Assembly: GCF_900176335.1 (NCBI RefSeq)
Contig: NZ_FWXW01000005.1
Span: 62,001 to 126,000 of the forward strand
From: Papillibacter cinnamivorans DSM 12816
GTDB taxonomy: Bacteria; Bacillota; Clostridia; Oscillospirales; Oscillospiraceae
Direction of reading: 5' to 3'
Length of the DNA stretch: 64,000 nucleotides
In this document: positions 42,770-52,251 of the stretch, one piece after another
How positions within the stretch are numbered: position 1 is the first letter of the stretch
How the letters are laid out: the number at the start of each line of letters is the position of its first letter
Position numbers and translations under genes: made by a program
The notes under the pieces: generated by a model
What the model saw: the letters and a program-made list of their open reading frames with translations, nothing else
Databases searched by the model: none
What the model was told of the DNA's origin: nothing

Positions 42770-43320
42770 TCGGTCACTCCCATGTCCGCCAGGATGGCGG
42801 CGAGCTGATCCGCGCTGAGGCCTCCCTCGTGTACGGTGAAGCGGTGCTCGCCGGTCTCGGAGTCGGAATAGGCGGTGAACTCCGCGTCAATCCCCTCGCC
42901 GGGGACATAGGGACTCCCGTCCGGGAGGAAAAAGACCTGGGTGGGGATGACCGACACCGGGAACTGGGAGGCGATGTCCGAATGGTCGTCCACATCCACA
43001 TATTTGATAATGGCTTTGTCCAGGTAGTCGTCGTGGGCTTTCTCCAGGATGGGCTCAAAGCTCCGGCAGGGGGAGCACCAGTCCGCGCCGAAATCGATGA
43101 TAATGGGCAGCCCGTAAGAAGTCAGCTTTTCCAGGTCGATCTCGTCCGCCTGCAGGGCAAAGTCGGGATTCTCCGTCCCGGTTACCTCGGCCGTCTGCGA
43201 ACCCACGTTTGTCGTCTCGGGTTCCGCCGGGGAAGGCATATTCTTCACAAGCCATATCCCCGCCACGATCAGAAGGATACATACGGGGAGAATCCATTTC
43301 AGAAGCTGTTTTTTTCTCAA
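42766..43320 (-). CDS. Membrane-tethered thioredoxin-like protein
   Basis: The 184-residue protein has an N-terminal membrane anchor (about residues 6-26), a short linker and a thioredoxin fold with active site ADWCSPCRSF (Cys about 81 and 84). The cis-Pro is in SVIPTQVFF. It faces the outside and would be kept reduced by the CcdA partner. A TTG start at 43320 is preferred because AAAGGAGAG stands 7-8 bp before it; the upstream TTG at 43338 overlaps that site. Confidence 0.88.
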   Translation of the reverse strand: MRKKQLLKWILPVCILLIVAGIWLVKNMPSPAEPETTNVGSQTAEVTGTENPDFALQADEIDLEKLTSYGLPIIIDFGADWCSPCRSFEPILEKAHDDYLDKAIIKYVDVDDHSDIASQFPVSVIPTQVFFLPDGSPYVPGEGIDAEFTAYSDSETGEHRFTVHEGGLSADQLAAILADMGVTE

Positions 43321-43428
43321 TATTCGCTCTCCTTTCAAAAAAGCGGAAGGTCTTCCACCTCATCCGGGGACACAGGTCCCCGGGCCGGATCGTTTCCGGC
43401 CGCAGATCCGTGCCGGCCGGTTTCCGTC

Positions 43429-43457
43429 AGTATAGGGGATCGGCCCCGATTTGTCAA
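43429..43457 (-). promoter_or_regulatory. Consensus promoter of the thioredoxin-ccdA operon
   Basis: On the minus strand TTGACA-17 bp-TATACT. Two GC-rich hairpins (CCGGCCGG... and CCGGGGACC...) lie in the leader between the promoter and the TTG start at 43320. Confidence 0.85.
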
Positions 43458-43478
43458 TACTGATAATAGTTCTTTTTA

Positions 43479-44048
43479 TCAGAAATCCTCCTGCAGAATA
43501 TACAGCGCCACGGTTTCCTTCGTCTTCTCGTCGTAAATGACGGAGAGGAAAACATCCCCGTATTTAAAGTGCATGTCTCCGTTCCTGTCGCTGACGGGAT
43601 CCCCGAATTTCTCCTCGAATCGGTCAATGGAATCGCCCAGTTTCACTCCGTCCAGATCGATGTCCTTTCTGTCTGTGAAAATCTGGTTTGCCTTGCCCGT
43701 CGTCCCGTCAAACCAGGCCCGGACCCCGGCTTTTTCAAACCCCGCTCCTCCCTCGTCCACGGCGACGGGGTTCTCTCCCAGTACATCCGCCAGCTCTCCC
43801 TTGCCAAGGCCCAGCAAGCTCACATAGTAATCCAAACTTTCCCCTTCAGCGTCCGTGACGGCGGAGGTGGGCGCCGGTTCCTCCGTAACGGACGGAGAGA
43901 GTTCGGGAGTCGGAGCCGCGGCAGTCCCGTTGCTTCCGGCAGAAGAACCGGAAGACCCGCAGCCGGAAAGGCCCGCTAAAATAAGCACCAACACCAGAAG
44001 TATACTTCCAGGCACCAAATACGATTTCTTTTTCAACGCTGTTTTCAC
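43479..44048 (-). CDS. Lipoprotein of unknown function
   Basis: The 189-residue exported lipoprotein has a lipobox LAGLSGC (Cys about residue 30) and a Ser/Pro/Thr linker to about residue 65. A small domain follows with GVKLGDSIDRFEEKFGDP and HFKYGDVFLSVIYDE; this layout recalls BamE/SmpA-like or DUF4309-type folds but I cannot assign it. GTG at 44048 is supported by AAAGGAG 7 bp before it. It lies upstream of the thioredoxin-ccdA pair on the same strand. That pair has its own promoter, which nearly abuts the 3' end of this gene. Confidence 0.8.
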   Translation of the reverse strand: MKTALKKKSYLVPGSILLVLVLILAGLSGCGSSGSSAGSNGTAAAPTPELSPSVTEEPAPTSAVTDAEGESLDYYVSLLGLGKGELADVLGENPVAVDEGGAGFEKAGVRAWFDGTTGKANQIFTDRKDIDLDGVKLGDSIDRFEEKFGDPVSDRNGDMHFKYGDVFLSVIYDEKTKETVALYILQEDF

Positions 44049-44371
44049 GATGTTTCTCCTTTTATTTATCTATTGATTTGTCCGTGCGCAGTTTAAGATA
44101 CCGCCTGAATCCCATAGAGCGGTGCGATGCGTCACGGCCGCCTGCTGCAATTATATCTTCCCCGGAAGATTTTGCATATCCTTAGTTTTCCTTTTTTCCG
44201 GCGGTTTCGAAGGGATTTCAGCGGGTATCCCGCCGCGCTCTCCTGTTTCCGGTTCCGCCCGGTCCAGGGCTTTTCCGGAGGGGTGCGAAGAGCGCAGGCA
44301 AGTCCCTTGATTTTCTATTTTTTCCTGTTATGATTGATATTGAATGTTTTCATATCACGGGAGGAAATGCA
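44049..44371. other. 323-bp divergent intergenic region
   Basis: The region lies between the minus-strand lipoprotein and the plus-strand HTH gene, so it should hold two promoters. I see a short hairpin ATCTTCC-CC-GGAAGAT near 44155-44173 and an AT-rich stretch at 44310-44350, but no consensus promoter and no gene. Confidence 0.5.
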
Positions 44372-44824
44372 ATGGCACAGGAAAACGCACATACCAGCAC
44401 TCTGCTGCAGAAGCTGAAACGCGCGCAGGATTTTGAAACATTCGTTGAGAAAAACGAGGGCGCCATGCTGAACACGACCTTTTCCGCCTATCTTTCGGAG
44501 CTGTGCGCCGAAAGAAATCTGGTGCCGGAGCGGATCATCAAGGCCGCACAGATCGACCGGACCTATGGGCACCAGCTGTTCAACGGCACCCGGAAGCCTT
44601 CCAGGGACAAGGTCATCCAGCTTGCCTTCGGGTTCGGTATGACAGTGGAGGAGGCCCAGCAGCTGCTCCGGGCCGCGGAAAAACCGCCCCTCTATCCAAA
44701 AATCAAGCGGGACGCAGCCATTCTCTTTTGTCTTGCGAAAAAGATGAACGTTCTGGAGGCGCAAAACCTTCTGGCCTCTCTGGACCTTACGCTCCTGGGA
44801 GGTGACTGGCAGCATGGAGAATAA
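44372..44824 (+). CDS. HTH-type regulator paired with a transmembrane kinase
   Basis: The 150-residue protein has a central lambda-repressor-like helix-turn-helix (about residues 38-100: YLSELCAERNLVPERIIKAAQIDRTYGHQLFNGTRKPSR, cited here by its ends YLSELCAER and NGTRKPSR). A further small helical segment follows (about 105-145). ATG at 44372 follows GGGAGGAAATGCA. Its end overlaps the kinase gene by 11 bp, so the two are translationally coupled. It may be a phosphorylation target or partner of the kinase; I infer that only from the coupling. Confidence 0.8.
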   Translation: MAQENAHTSTLLQKLKRAQDFETFVEKNEGAMLNTTFSAYLSELCAERNLVPERIIKAAQIDRTYGHQLFNGTRKPSRDKVIQLAFGFGMTVEEAQQLLRAAEKPPLYPKIKRDAAILFCLAKKMNVLEAQNLLASLDLTLLGGDWQHGE

Positions 44825-46544
44825 TGCCGCCCTGGAATTTCTGGCGGGATACGACGACCGCTATCCTCCGGAATTTTCCCGGCGGTACGAGGCCATGGAG
44901 TGCTTGAGCTGCAAGGAGTCTGCAGAAACTCTGCTGGTCCGGGAAAACGCAACCGGGCGGTTTTTTACGGCAAAGTGTTATGAAAAAGGGCATACGCTCT
45001 TTGAAACCACGGAGCCGGAGGAATTTCGGCGGCTGTCCCATCCGGGGCTGCCCGCCTTCGCGGGGGAATACCGAAGCGACACTATGCGTTGTATTCTGCG
45101 GGAATACGTCCCGGGGGACACGCTCTGGTCGCTGGGGCGGGAGAGGACCTTTTCCCGGGATGATGTCCTGCATACGGGGTTGGAGCTTTGCGGTATCCTC
45201 CGATACCTTCACCGTCAGACACCCCCGGTGATCCACCGCGATATCAAACCCCAGAACATCGTCCGGCGGGGCGACGGTTCTCTGGCGCTCATCGACCTGG
45301 GAATCTCCCGACTTTTTGCCGAGGGTGCCCCGTCGGACACCTTGTACTGCGGAACCCGGGACTTCGCTCCGCCCGAGCAGTACGGTTTTCTCCAGACCGA
45401 CTGCCGTTCGGACATCTATTCTCTGGGCATCCTTCTTTCCTGGATGCTCACCGGAAAAGCGGAACCCATCCGTGCGCCGGAAACGCCTCTGGAACGTGTA
45501 ATCGCGAAATGCACCGCCTTTGCCCCGGAAAATCGGTTCCGGGACGCCTCGACCGCGGAGCAGGCCCTTGCCGCCCTTCGTCCTGCGGCGCGGAAACGAA
45601 AGCGGATCCGCATGGGAATCGCCGGAATTCTTGCTCTCGCCCTGCTCATCCCCTGCGGCATATGGCTGAATAACCGGCCCTCCGTCCCGGTTTCGGAGGC
45701 CGGATTCTCAGAGCCAATTATCGAAAAAGCGGTGCGCCTGATGCTGGGCAAAGGCCCGGACGACCTCATCACAAAAGCGGAGCTGGCCACCGTGACAGAG
45801 CTGTACATCACCAAGGACACGCCCTGCTCCGATATGGAAACATACAGCAAGATTCACGAGGAGCAGTGCGCGGCGAACTTTAACTCCCGCGGATCCATCA
45901 CCTCCCTGCGGGACCTTAAGCTGCTGCCGAATCTGCGCATTCTCTGCGTGGCGTCGGAACAGATCGACGACATTTCGCCGCTTTCATCCCTTCCGGGACT
46001 GTTCCAGGCGGAGCTGCGGTTCAACAATGTCTCGGATATTTCCCCTCTTGCCGGATTGGACAACCTCGCCTTCGTAGGGCTCAATTCCAACCCCGTGGCC
46101 GATCTGTCGCCCCTGAGCGAGTGCAAAGCGCTCCAGTATCTGGACCTGTGCAACGCCGACAGTTACAGCGGCGACGATCTTCAAGCGCTGGGGAACTTTG
46201 AGTTTCTGGACATCTCCAACGATACGGACAGCTATCTGTATCTGGGGGGCAAGCGCATCCGCGAACTGAAGATATCCAATACGTCCGCCTTTACCGATCT
46301 TTCCTTCCTGCGGGACGTGACGGGACTTGAACGGCTGGAGGTCTGCAACACCGATGTTTCGGACCTGTCAGAGCTTGTCCATCACCCGGATATCACCTAT
46401 CTGAGGCTGTGCGGGACCCCCGCCGCGGATTTTTCCGTGCTGCTGCAGCTGCCGAAGCTGGAAACCCTGACCGTCAGCTCCTCCATGGAGGATTTGGTGG
46501 AATCCGCCGCCGCGGAAGGGAGCTTCTCCGTGGAGTATGAATAA
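44814..46544 (+). CDS. Transmembrane Ser/Thr protein kinase with extracellular leucine-rich region
   Basis: The 576-residue protein has a cytoplasmic kinase domain (about residues 20-255). It shows an ATP-anchoring Lys in FFTAKCYEKG, catalytic VIHRDIKPQN, metal-binding LIDLGIS (DLG in place of DFG), GTRDFAPPEQYG and DIYSLGILLSWML. The glycine-rich loop is poorly conserved. One membrane helix lies near 262-283, after a KRKRIR stop signal. The outside part (about 340-560) contains leucine-rich repeats of the LxxLxxLxxL...ISPLSSL type. This is a receptor-kinase architecture. ATG at 44814 follows GGGAGG, inside the end of the HTH gene. Confidence 0.87.
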   Translation: MENNAALEFLAGYDDRYPPEFSRRYEAMECLSCKESAETLLVRENATGRFFTAKCYEKGHTLFETTEPEEFRRLSHPGLPAFAGEYRSDTMRCILREYVPGDTLWSLGRERTFSRDDVLHTGLELCGILRYLHRQTPPVIHRDIKPQNIVRRGDGSLALIDLGISRLFAEGAPSDTLYCGTRDFAPPEQYGFLQTDCRSDIYSLGILLSWMLTGKAEPIRAPETPLERVIAKCTAFAPENRFRDASTAEQALAALRPAARKRKRIRMGIAGILALALLIPCGIWLNNRPSVPVSEAGFSEPIIEKAVRLMLGKGPDDLITKAELATVTELYITKDTPCSDMETYSKIHEEQCAANFNSRGSITSLRDLKLLPNLRILCVASEQIDDISPLSSLPGLFQAELRFNNVSDISPLAGLDNLAFVGLNSNPVADLSPLSECKALQYLDLCNADSYSGDDLQALGNFEFLDISNDTDSYLYLGGKRIRELKISNTSAFTDLSFLRDVTGLERLEVCNTDVSDLSELVHHPDITYLRLCGTPAADFSVLLQLPKLETLTVSSSMEDLVESAAAEGSFSVEYE

Positions 46545-46565
46545 TTCGGTTTCCTAAATTATGCT

Positions 46566-46610
46566 AAAAAAGGCAAAAGGGATGCTCTGTGCATCCCTTT
46601 TGCCTTTTTT
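46566..46610 (+). terminator. Terminator of the HTH-kinase operon
   Basis: A perfect 20-bp stem (AAAAAAGGCAAAAGGGATGC with its complement) and a five-base loop end in six T, 22 bp after the kinase stop. Confidence 0.95.
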
Positions 46611-46678
46611 GCTTTGCTACAATTCTCATAGAATGACGAAAACCGACAATTATCACAATAGGACGGAGTGAAGAGTTA

Positions 46679-49600
46679 ATGAGAAGAAAACTGCTTGGCA
46701 TCCTGCTTTCTCTCTGCATGGTCCTTTCCCTGTTCCCCGCTCAGGCAGTCCTGGCCGCTCCCGCCTTTTCGGACATGCCGGCGGCGGACAACTGGGCCTA
46801 TGACGCCCTGAACGCTGCGGCGGACAACGGCCTGCTGCAGGGGGACTCCGGCAGGCTCATGCCGGAGAAATCCCTGACACGGGCGGAACTGGCCGCCGTA
46901 CTCAACCGGGCCTTCGGCGCCGAGGATACGGCCGACATCAGCGGCTATACCGACGTCGCGTCCTCCACCTGGTACTATTCGGATATTGCAAGAGCTGTGC
47001 GCATGGGCACCTTCCAGGGTTCCGGCGGCGCGATGCGGCCCGAGGACCCGGTCACGCGTCAGGAAGCTTTCACGGTCCTGGCCAGAGCCTTCAAACTCCC
47101 GGAAGGCAGCGAAAGCGCCATTTCGGCGTTTTCAGACCGGACCCAGGTTTCCTCCTGGGCCCTTCCCTCTGTGGCGGCCATGGTAAGCGCCGGGTACATA
47201 CAGGGTAGCGCGGGGAAGCTGAATCCCGCCTCCACCATCACCCGTGCGGAATTTGCTCAGGTGATGTACAACCTGGTTTCCGTCTACCTCTCCAAGGCGG
47301 GCACCTACACCGCCGACATCAGCGGCAACGCGGTGGTGAATGCCGCCGGCGTCACCCTCCGGGGCGTCACCATTTCCGGTGATCTCATCCTGGGCGAGGG
47401 CGTGGGCAGCGGCGACGTAACTCTGGACGGCGTGACCGTAACGGGCCGCGTGGTGGTCCGGGGCGGCGGCGAAAACTCCATCCATATCATCAACAGCAGC
47501 AGCGTGGGCAGCATCATCGTCAGCAAAACCGGAGACGGCGGCGTGCGCATCCAGGCGGAAGAGGGCTGCCGGGTTCAAATGGTCTACGTGGACGACGGCA
47601 GCGACGACATCATCCTGGAGGGCGTGTACAACGCCGTGACGGTCCAGACCGACACGCCCGTGACGCTTCAGAACGCTTCGGTCACCACCCTTTCCGTGAC
47701 GGCGGGAAGCGCCTCCGTCACTGTGGGCGGGACCAGCACCGTGACGGTGACCGATATCGCCCAGACGGCGACGGGCGCAACCCTGACGGTGACCGCGGGC
47801 GCCACGGTGGCCCGTGTGGAAAGCACGGCCTCCCAGGTGGTCATCCAGGGCGGCGGCACCGTGACCGAGGCCGTCGTCAGCGGCAACAACACGGCCGTCA
47901 ATACCCAGAACACCTCCATCACCGCGGCTGCCGGCACCACCGGGGTCACGAACAACGGCACCGCAGTAACACCGGGCGGGACAACCGGCGGCGGCACTAC
48001 CGGCGGCGGCGGTTCCGGGAACACGGCCACCGTAGCCACCGAGGCGGGGTTCCTGGCGGCGGCCAATAACAGCTCGGTCACCGCCATCGTGGTAAACGGA
48101 GAGTTCACGGTGGATTCCGACGTCACCCTGACGAAGCCGGTAACGGTAAATTCCGGTGCCATCCTCGCCATCGGCTCGGCCACCGTTGAGCTCATCGGAA
48201 CCCTGACGAACAACGGCACGATATATACGATCAACGCGCCTCAGGACGGCGTAGAGGGCCGGCTGCACATCATGCCCGACGACTTTGAAACGGGGACCGG
48301 CGGCAGGCTTATCAACAACGGCGCCTTCTACAATAACGGTCATATCGAAATTTATCCCCTGGCCGCCGTCACCAACACCGGCACCTTTGAAAACTCGGGC
48401 TGGATCAACTACCTGGACTTCGGCGGCTTCAACGAAAACGACGCCAGCTTCGAAGCGCTCTACGAGGCTCCCCAGATCCCCAACGTCACCGACAAGGGCG
48501 GGGACACGCAGCATATCTTGGTGGCCTTCGGCATCCTGGCGCTGCAGACGGCCCTCGCCCGGAGCGTATCCGGAACCGACGACGCGTATTACCGGATTGT
48601 CAGTATCGGGCTTGACGACACGACTTTCACGACAACGACGGATCTCATTGTACGGAGCGGGCAGGAGCTCTCCCTCCAGAAGACCATCACCTTTGTCATC
48701 CCCTCGGGCCACAGCCTTACCATCGAAGCAGGGGGCCAGGTGTACCTCGCCGGCACTCTCACCATAAACGGCACCGCCATCAACCGGGGCACTTTCATCA
48801 AGGAAAGCTGCGGCGTGTCAAATGGCAGCGGCAGCGGCTCCGAGGAGGACGGCGGCAAGCACTATTTCGGGCACCTCGTTGCCGACAGCGACGGCTGGAA
48901 CGAGGCCCTTGCCGATCCCACCTGCTACTACGCGGAGATCACGGGAAGCCTGACGATTACCGCGGATACCCCGGTTCCCTTCCCCGTGTTCATCGACGAG
49001 GGCGCTTCTCTCACCGTGGGCAGCGGGAAAACTCTCACCCTGAAAACCGGGACCGATCAAATCATCGGAAATCCCTATATCCAGGTAGGGGGACGCCTTA
49101 CCAACAACGGCACCGTCGTGCTGGAGCGCGAAACCGGGATTCGTAACGCCGGCGGCACGATCACCAACACAAGCGGCACCATCGAGGTCTACGGCTGGCT
49201 GGACGCAGACGAGGAGGCAATGGGCGGCACCGTCAACCACTACGCAAACCTGACGGACGTGGCCCGGCAGCTGTGGAGCCGTCTGGGCGGCATTCTCCAT
49301 GATGACGTGGACGAGGCTACCGATTACGTCACTTATGCAGACGCCCTGGCGGGCGTGGACGATGGCGATACCGAGGGCAAATACGCCCTGACCTGGCTCT
49401 TCAAAAACAGTGTTCTCTCCACATCGAATTTTGACCCCTACACCTTCGCCGACCGCGACGCAATCGCCGACCTGCTGGGAGACTTCGCAACAGCGGCCGG
49501 AACGAGCTGGACGCCCAGCATTTCCGGAACAAACGGCGTATGCTCCACCAACGGCACCGAAACCACGGGCAGCTCTCTCGATCAGCTGATGGACAGCTAT

Positions 49601-52144
49601 GTCGCCGCCCTGAGCGTCGGCTCCGTGGACGCGGCAACAAAAGCGGATCTCCTGAAATATCTCCCGCTCAATTACGTTCAGGAGATCCACATCACGGGCT
49701 ACATTGAACTTACAGACAATCTCTCCATTCTTAAGCATGTCGTCATCGATCCCGGTGCAACCCTCACCGCCGCCGCCGGCAAAAACATCACCGTGGAATA
49801 CCGGAACGTCTCCGATCCCGAACGGGGTTCCGAGGGCGTCCTGGTGATAAACGGCACTCTTGCAATCCCCTCGGGCAGCTTCTTAAACAACATGCGTGAA
49901 GTGGATCTGTCAGGCACCATTGTTAACAACGGCACCTTCACCAACATGCGGAAAGAGGACACTTACGGCAGCAGTTTTTACGCCGAGGGCGGAACGATTC
50001 AGAATCACGGCGTCTTCGTTTCCAACGATAATATGGAGCTAAACGGCACCGCGCTGGTCAACGACGGCTCCGCGCTGGATGCTGGCAAGGTGGGCTTTAC
50101 CAACAATACCGGCTCTTTGATCATCACCGGCGGCTCCATCGACAGCTCCACATCCTTCCACAACGCGGGCTACATGAAGATCTGCGACACCTACGGGAAG
50201 ACCGGCGGAGACGCCACCACCGAAATAAAAGAATCTTTCATAACGAACCTGACGAACGACTCCAACTGGATCGAATACACCGCACAGGTCTACTCCGCCG
50301 ACGGACTTGCCGCGGCGCAGGCTGCCCAGACAGCCAGGATCGTGGCTCAGGGCGACACCAAGGCCACCACCGGCCTGGAAATTTACGGACGGATGGACAT
50401 CATGGCGGATATCGAGCTTCCCACAGGCACCACTACCACCCTCTCCGGCTGGGATGTCTGGGTGGAAACGGTGACCACGTGGAACGAAGTAACGCAGAAG
50501 GAGACCTACGACGCCTACGAACTCACCGTCCCCAACGACGCGACGCTCACCATGTACGGCGGCACCCTGCACGTGAACGGCAGCCTCGTGAACGCCGGGA
50601 CCATTATTCTGGGAACGTCTGAGAAAGACGGCATCCTGCAGGTATGGCCCACCGGCAGCTTTGTAACCAGCGGTACGGTGAACGCCGACCACGGAATCGT
50701 CTACCGCATGGACGAATACAAGGAAACCGGCTCGGAGGGCTATAAAAACCAGGGCAGCATCACCGGCTACTCCGGCTATCAGGATATCGCCGTAGTCCAT
50801 GACTGGGCTGCCCTGTTTGACGCCGCCGATACCCGGTCCTCCGTATACGAGCGGATCGACATCATGGGGGACCACTGCGACATCGAGCTGGGCAGCAGCC
50901 TCACCGTCAGCGCCGACGTCTACATCGAGTGGGACGACGGCATCGAGGTGCCCATCGGGATGTCCCTCACCCTCGCGGGCAGCCACTGGCTCAACAACAG
51001 CGGAGACCTCTGGGTCTACGGATCGATGGCGGTCGGTACGGATTTCACCATCAACAACGACGGCTATATCCAGGTGGACGGCACCGTGAACAACAGCGGA
51101 ACCATCTACAACTACAACAATATCACCCTGTTCCCGGGCGGCCGTATCATGGGGTCCGGCAACGTTTTCCAGGAATCCTCCGGGACTCTTGCCAACAGCG
51201 GCGGCGCGATCCTCTGCGCATACTGGCAGCTGGTACGGAGCTTTGAGGAGCTTTCAGCTGCAGAAATGCCCGCTCTTATCGAGGGAGAGATCACACTGAA
51301 ATCCGACCTCACCCTCACCCATGGCCTGAAGATCGGCATGACGGATCACTGGGGCGGAACGCTTCACACCGGCGCGTACACCCTGACCGTTCCAGCCGCC
51401 TCGACCCTGGCTGTGGAAAACGGGGAGCTGGAGATCGGCACGGGTGACGCGGAACACCCGGGTGCCCTGGTCAACAACGGCACCGTGACCGTGGGGAAAA
51501 ACGGCGGCATCAAGATCCTCGCCGGCGGGACCCTGGAAACCGCCAGCGACATCAATGTGTACGGATATCTGAACCTGTACGATCCGGATACCCAGCACTC
51601 GTACATCACCGGTACCGGTGCGGTAAACACCTTCGCCGACGAAAACGCCCTCATCCAGTGCATCTACCGGTATCTGTATCAAACCAGCGGCACTGATGGC
51701 GCGCCCACCGGCATACAGAGCGGCTTCTCCGAAAGCGTCAACGGCAAGATCAGCAATTACTCCGCCTTTGATACCAACGACGAGGCAAACGACGTCGGAG
51801 CGCTTGCTTTCTCCGGCTGGAGCTGCCTCACGGGCGATTCCAACGCCCGGTTCGCCTACGCGGCGCTGTATTCCATCGGAATGATCAGCGGCACCGAGGG
51901 AGCCGGTTCCGACGGTATCGGCGCGGAGCCCTATTCCAGGCTGACCTACGCCCAGGCAAAGGTCCTCATGGCCAAGGCCGCCCAATTTCTGGGCGCGGAT
52001 ATCACCGAATTCCTTAGCAAGGTGTCGGATGACAGCAATCTCATTATCAGCAATAACTTCACGGGATCCACCGCCAGCGATTTTGACGAGATGGTCCAGG
52101 CCTTTACCGAAGCACTGGATAAGGACCTCCGCCCAACTCCCTGA
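46679..52144 (+). CDS. Large surface protein with N-terminal SLH repeats and beta-helix
   Basis: The 1,821-residue exported protein has a signal peptide (RRK, hydrophobic core, AVLAAPA cleavage near residue 27). Three SLH repeats follow (about 30-75, 90-140, 145-200; each with the ITRAE/LTRAE/VTRQE motif). A beta-solenoid lies at about 205-430 (TLRGVTISGDLIL), then a Gly/Thr linker (about 435-450). A long set of right-handed beta-helix turns (about 455-1690) repeats LVNNGTF, GTLTNNGTIY and similar units. The last 100 residues contain a degenerate SLH-like unit (YAALYSIGMISG...SRLTYAQAKVLMAKA). No catalytic residues are evident. ATG at 46679 follows GGACGGAGTG. It is probably an S-layer-associated adhesin. 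Confidence 0.92.
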   Translation: MRRKLLGILLSLCMVLSLFPAQAVLAAPAFSDMPAADNWAYDALNAAADNGLLQGDSGRLMPEKSLTRAELAAVLNRAFGAEDTADISGYTDVASSTWYYSDIARAVRMGTFQGSGGAMRPEDPVTRQEAFTVLARAFKLPEGSESAISAFSDRTQVSSWALPSVAAMVSAGYIQGSAGKLNPASTITRAEFAQVMYNLVSVYLSKAGTYTADISGNAVVNAAGVTLRGVTISGDLILGEGVGSGDVTLDGVTVTGRVVVRGGGENSIHIINSSSVGSIIVSKTGDGGVRIQAEEGCRVQMVYVDDGSDDIILEGVYNAVTVQTDTPVTLQNASVTTLSVTAGSASVTVGGTSTVTVTDIAQTATGATLTVTAGATVARVESTASQVVIQGGGTVTEAVVSGNNTAVNTQNTSITAAAGTTGVTNNGTAVTPGGTTGGGTTGGGGSGNTATVATEAGFLAAANNSSVTAIVVNGEFTVDSDVTLTKPVTVNSGAILAIGSATVELIGTLTNNGTIYTINAPQDGVEGRLHIMPDDFETGTGGRLINNGAFYNNGHIEIYPLAAVTNTGTFENSGWINYLDFGGFNENDASFEALYEAPQIPNVTDKGGDTQHILVAFGILALQTALARSVSGTDDAYYRIVSIGLDDTTFTTTTDLIVRSGQELSLQKTITFVIPSGHSLTIEAGGQVYLAGTLTINGTAINRGTFIKESCGVSNGSGSGSEEDGGKHYFGHLVADSDGWNEALADPTCYYAEITGSLTITADTPVPFPVFIDEGASLTVGSGKTLTLKTGTDQIIGNPYIQVGGRLTNNGTVVLERETGIRNAGGTITNTSGTIEVYGWLDADEEAMGGTVNHYANLTDVARQLWSRLGGILHDDVDEATDYVTYADALAGVDDGDTEGKYALTWLFKNSVLSTSNFDPYTFADRDAIADLLGDFATAAGTSWTPSISGTNGVCSTNGTETTGSSLDQLMDSYVAALSVGSVDAATKADLLKYLPLNYVQEIHITGYIELTDNLSILKHVVIDPGATLTAAAGKNITVEYRNVSDPERGSEGVLVINGTLAIPSGSFLNNMREVDLSGTIVNNGTFTNMRKEDTYGSSFYAEGGTIQNHGVFVSNDNMELNGTALVNDGSALDAGKVGFTNNTGSLIITGGSIDSSTSFHNAGYMKICDTYGKTGGDATTEIKESFITNLTNDSNWIEYTAQVYSADGLAAAQAAQTARIVAQGDTKATTGLEIYGRMDIMADIELPTGTTTTLSGWDVWVETVTTWNEVTQKETYDAYELTVPNDATLTMYGGTLHVNGSLVNAGTIILGTSEKDGILQVWPTGSFVTSGTVNADHGIVYRMDEYKETGSEGYKNQGSITGYSGYQDIAVVHDWAALFDAADTRSSVYERIDIMGDHCDIELGSSLTVSADVYIEWDDGIEVPIGMSLTLAGSHWLNNSGDLWVYGSMAVGTDFTINNDGYIQVDGTVNNSGTIYNYNNITLFPGGRIMGSGNVFQESSGTLANSGGAILCAYWQLVRSFEELSAAEMPALIEGEITLKSDLTLTHGLKIGMTDHWGGTLHTGAYTLTVPAASTLAVENGELEIGTGDAEHPGALVNNGTVTVGKNGGIKILAGGTLETASDINVYGYLNLYDPDTQHSYITGTGAVNTFADENALIQCIYRYLYQTSGTDGAPTGIQSGFSESVNGKISNYSAFDTNDEANDVGALAFSGWSCLTGDSNARFAYAALYSIGMISGTEGAGSDGIGAEPYSRLTYAQAKVLMAKAAQFLGADITEFLSKVSDDSNLIISNNFTGSTASDFDEMVQAFTEALDKDLRPTP

Positions 52145-52176
52145 CAGTTAATGAGAGCATCCCCACCCTGTAACAT

Positions 52177-52215
52177 GCAAAAAAGGGACCGCCTATTCGG
52201 CGGTCCCTTTTTTGC
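52177..52215. terminator. Bidirectional terminator between the SLH gene and trpA
   Basis: GCAAAAAAGGGACCGCC / GGCGGTCCCTTTTTTGC with a short loop lies between convergent genes and has T-runs in both directions. Confidence 0.93.
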
Positions 52216-52251
52216 GCGGATTTCCTTTTCTGGAATCCCTGTTGCGTCAGC

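Noticed and set aside
46679-52144. Pectate lyase or other polysaccharide-degrading activity for the beta-helix protein
   Set aside because: The solenoid turns are generic and no catalytic Asp/Arg or Lys cluster of the lyase families could be seen.
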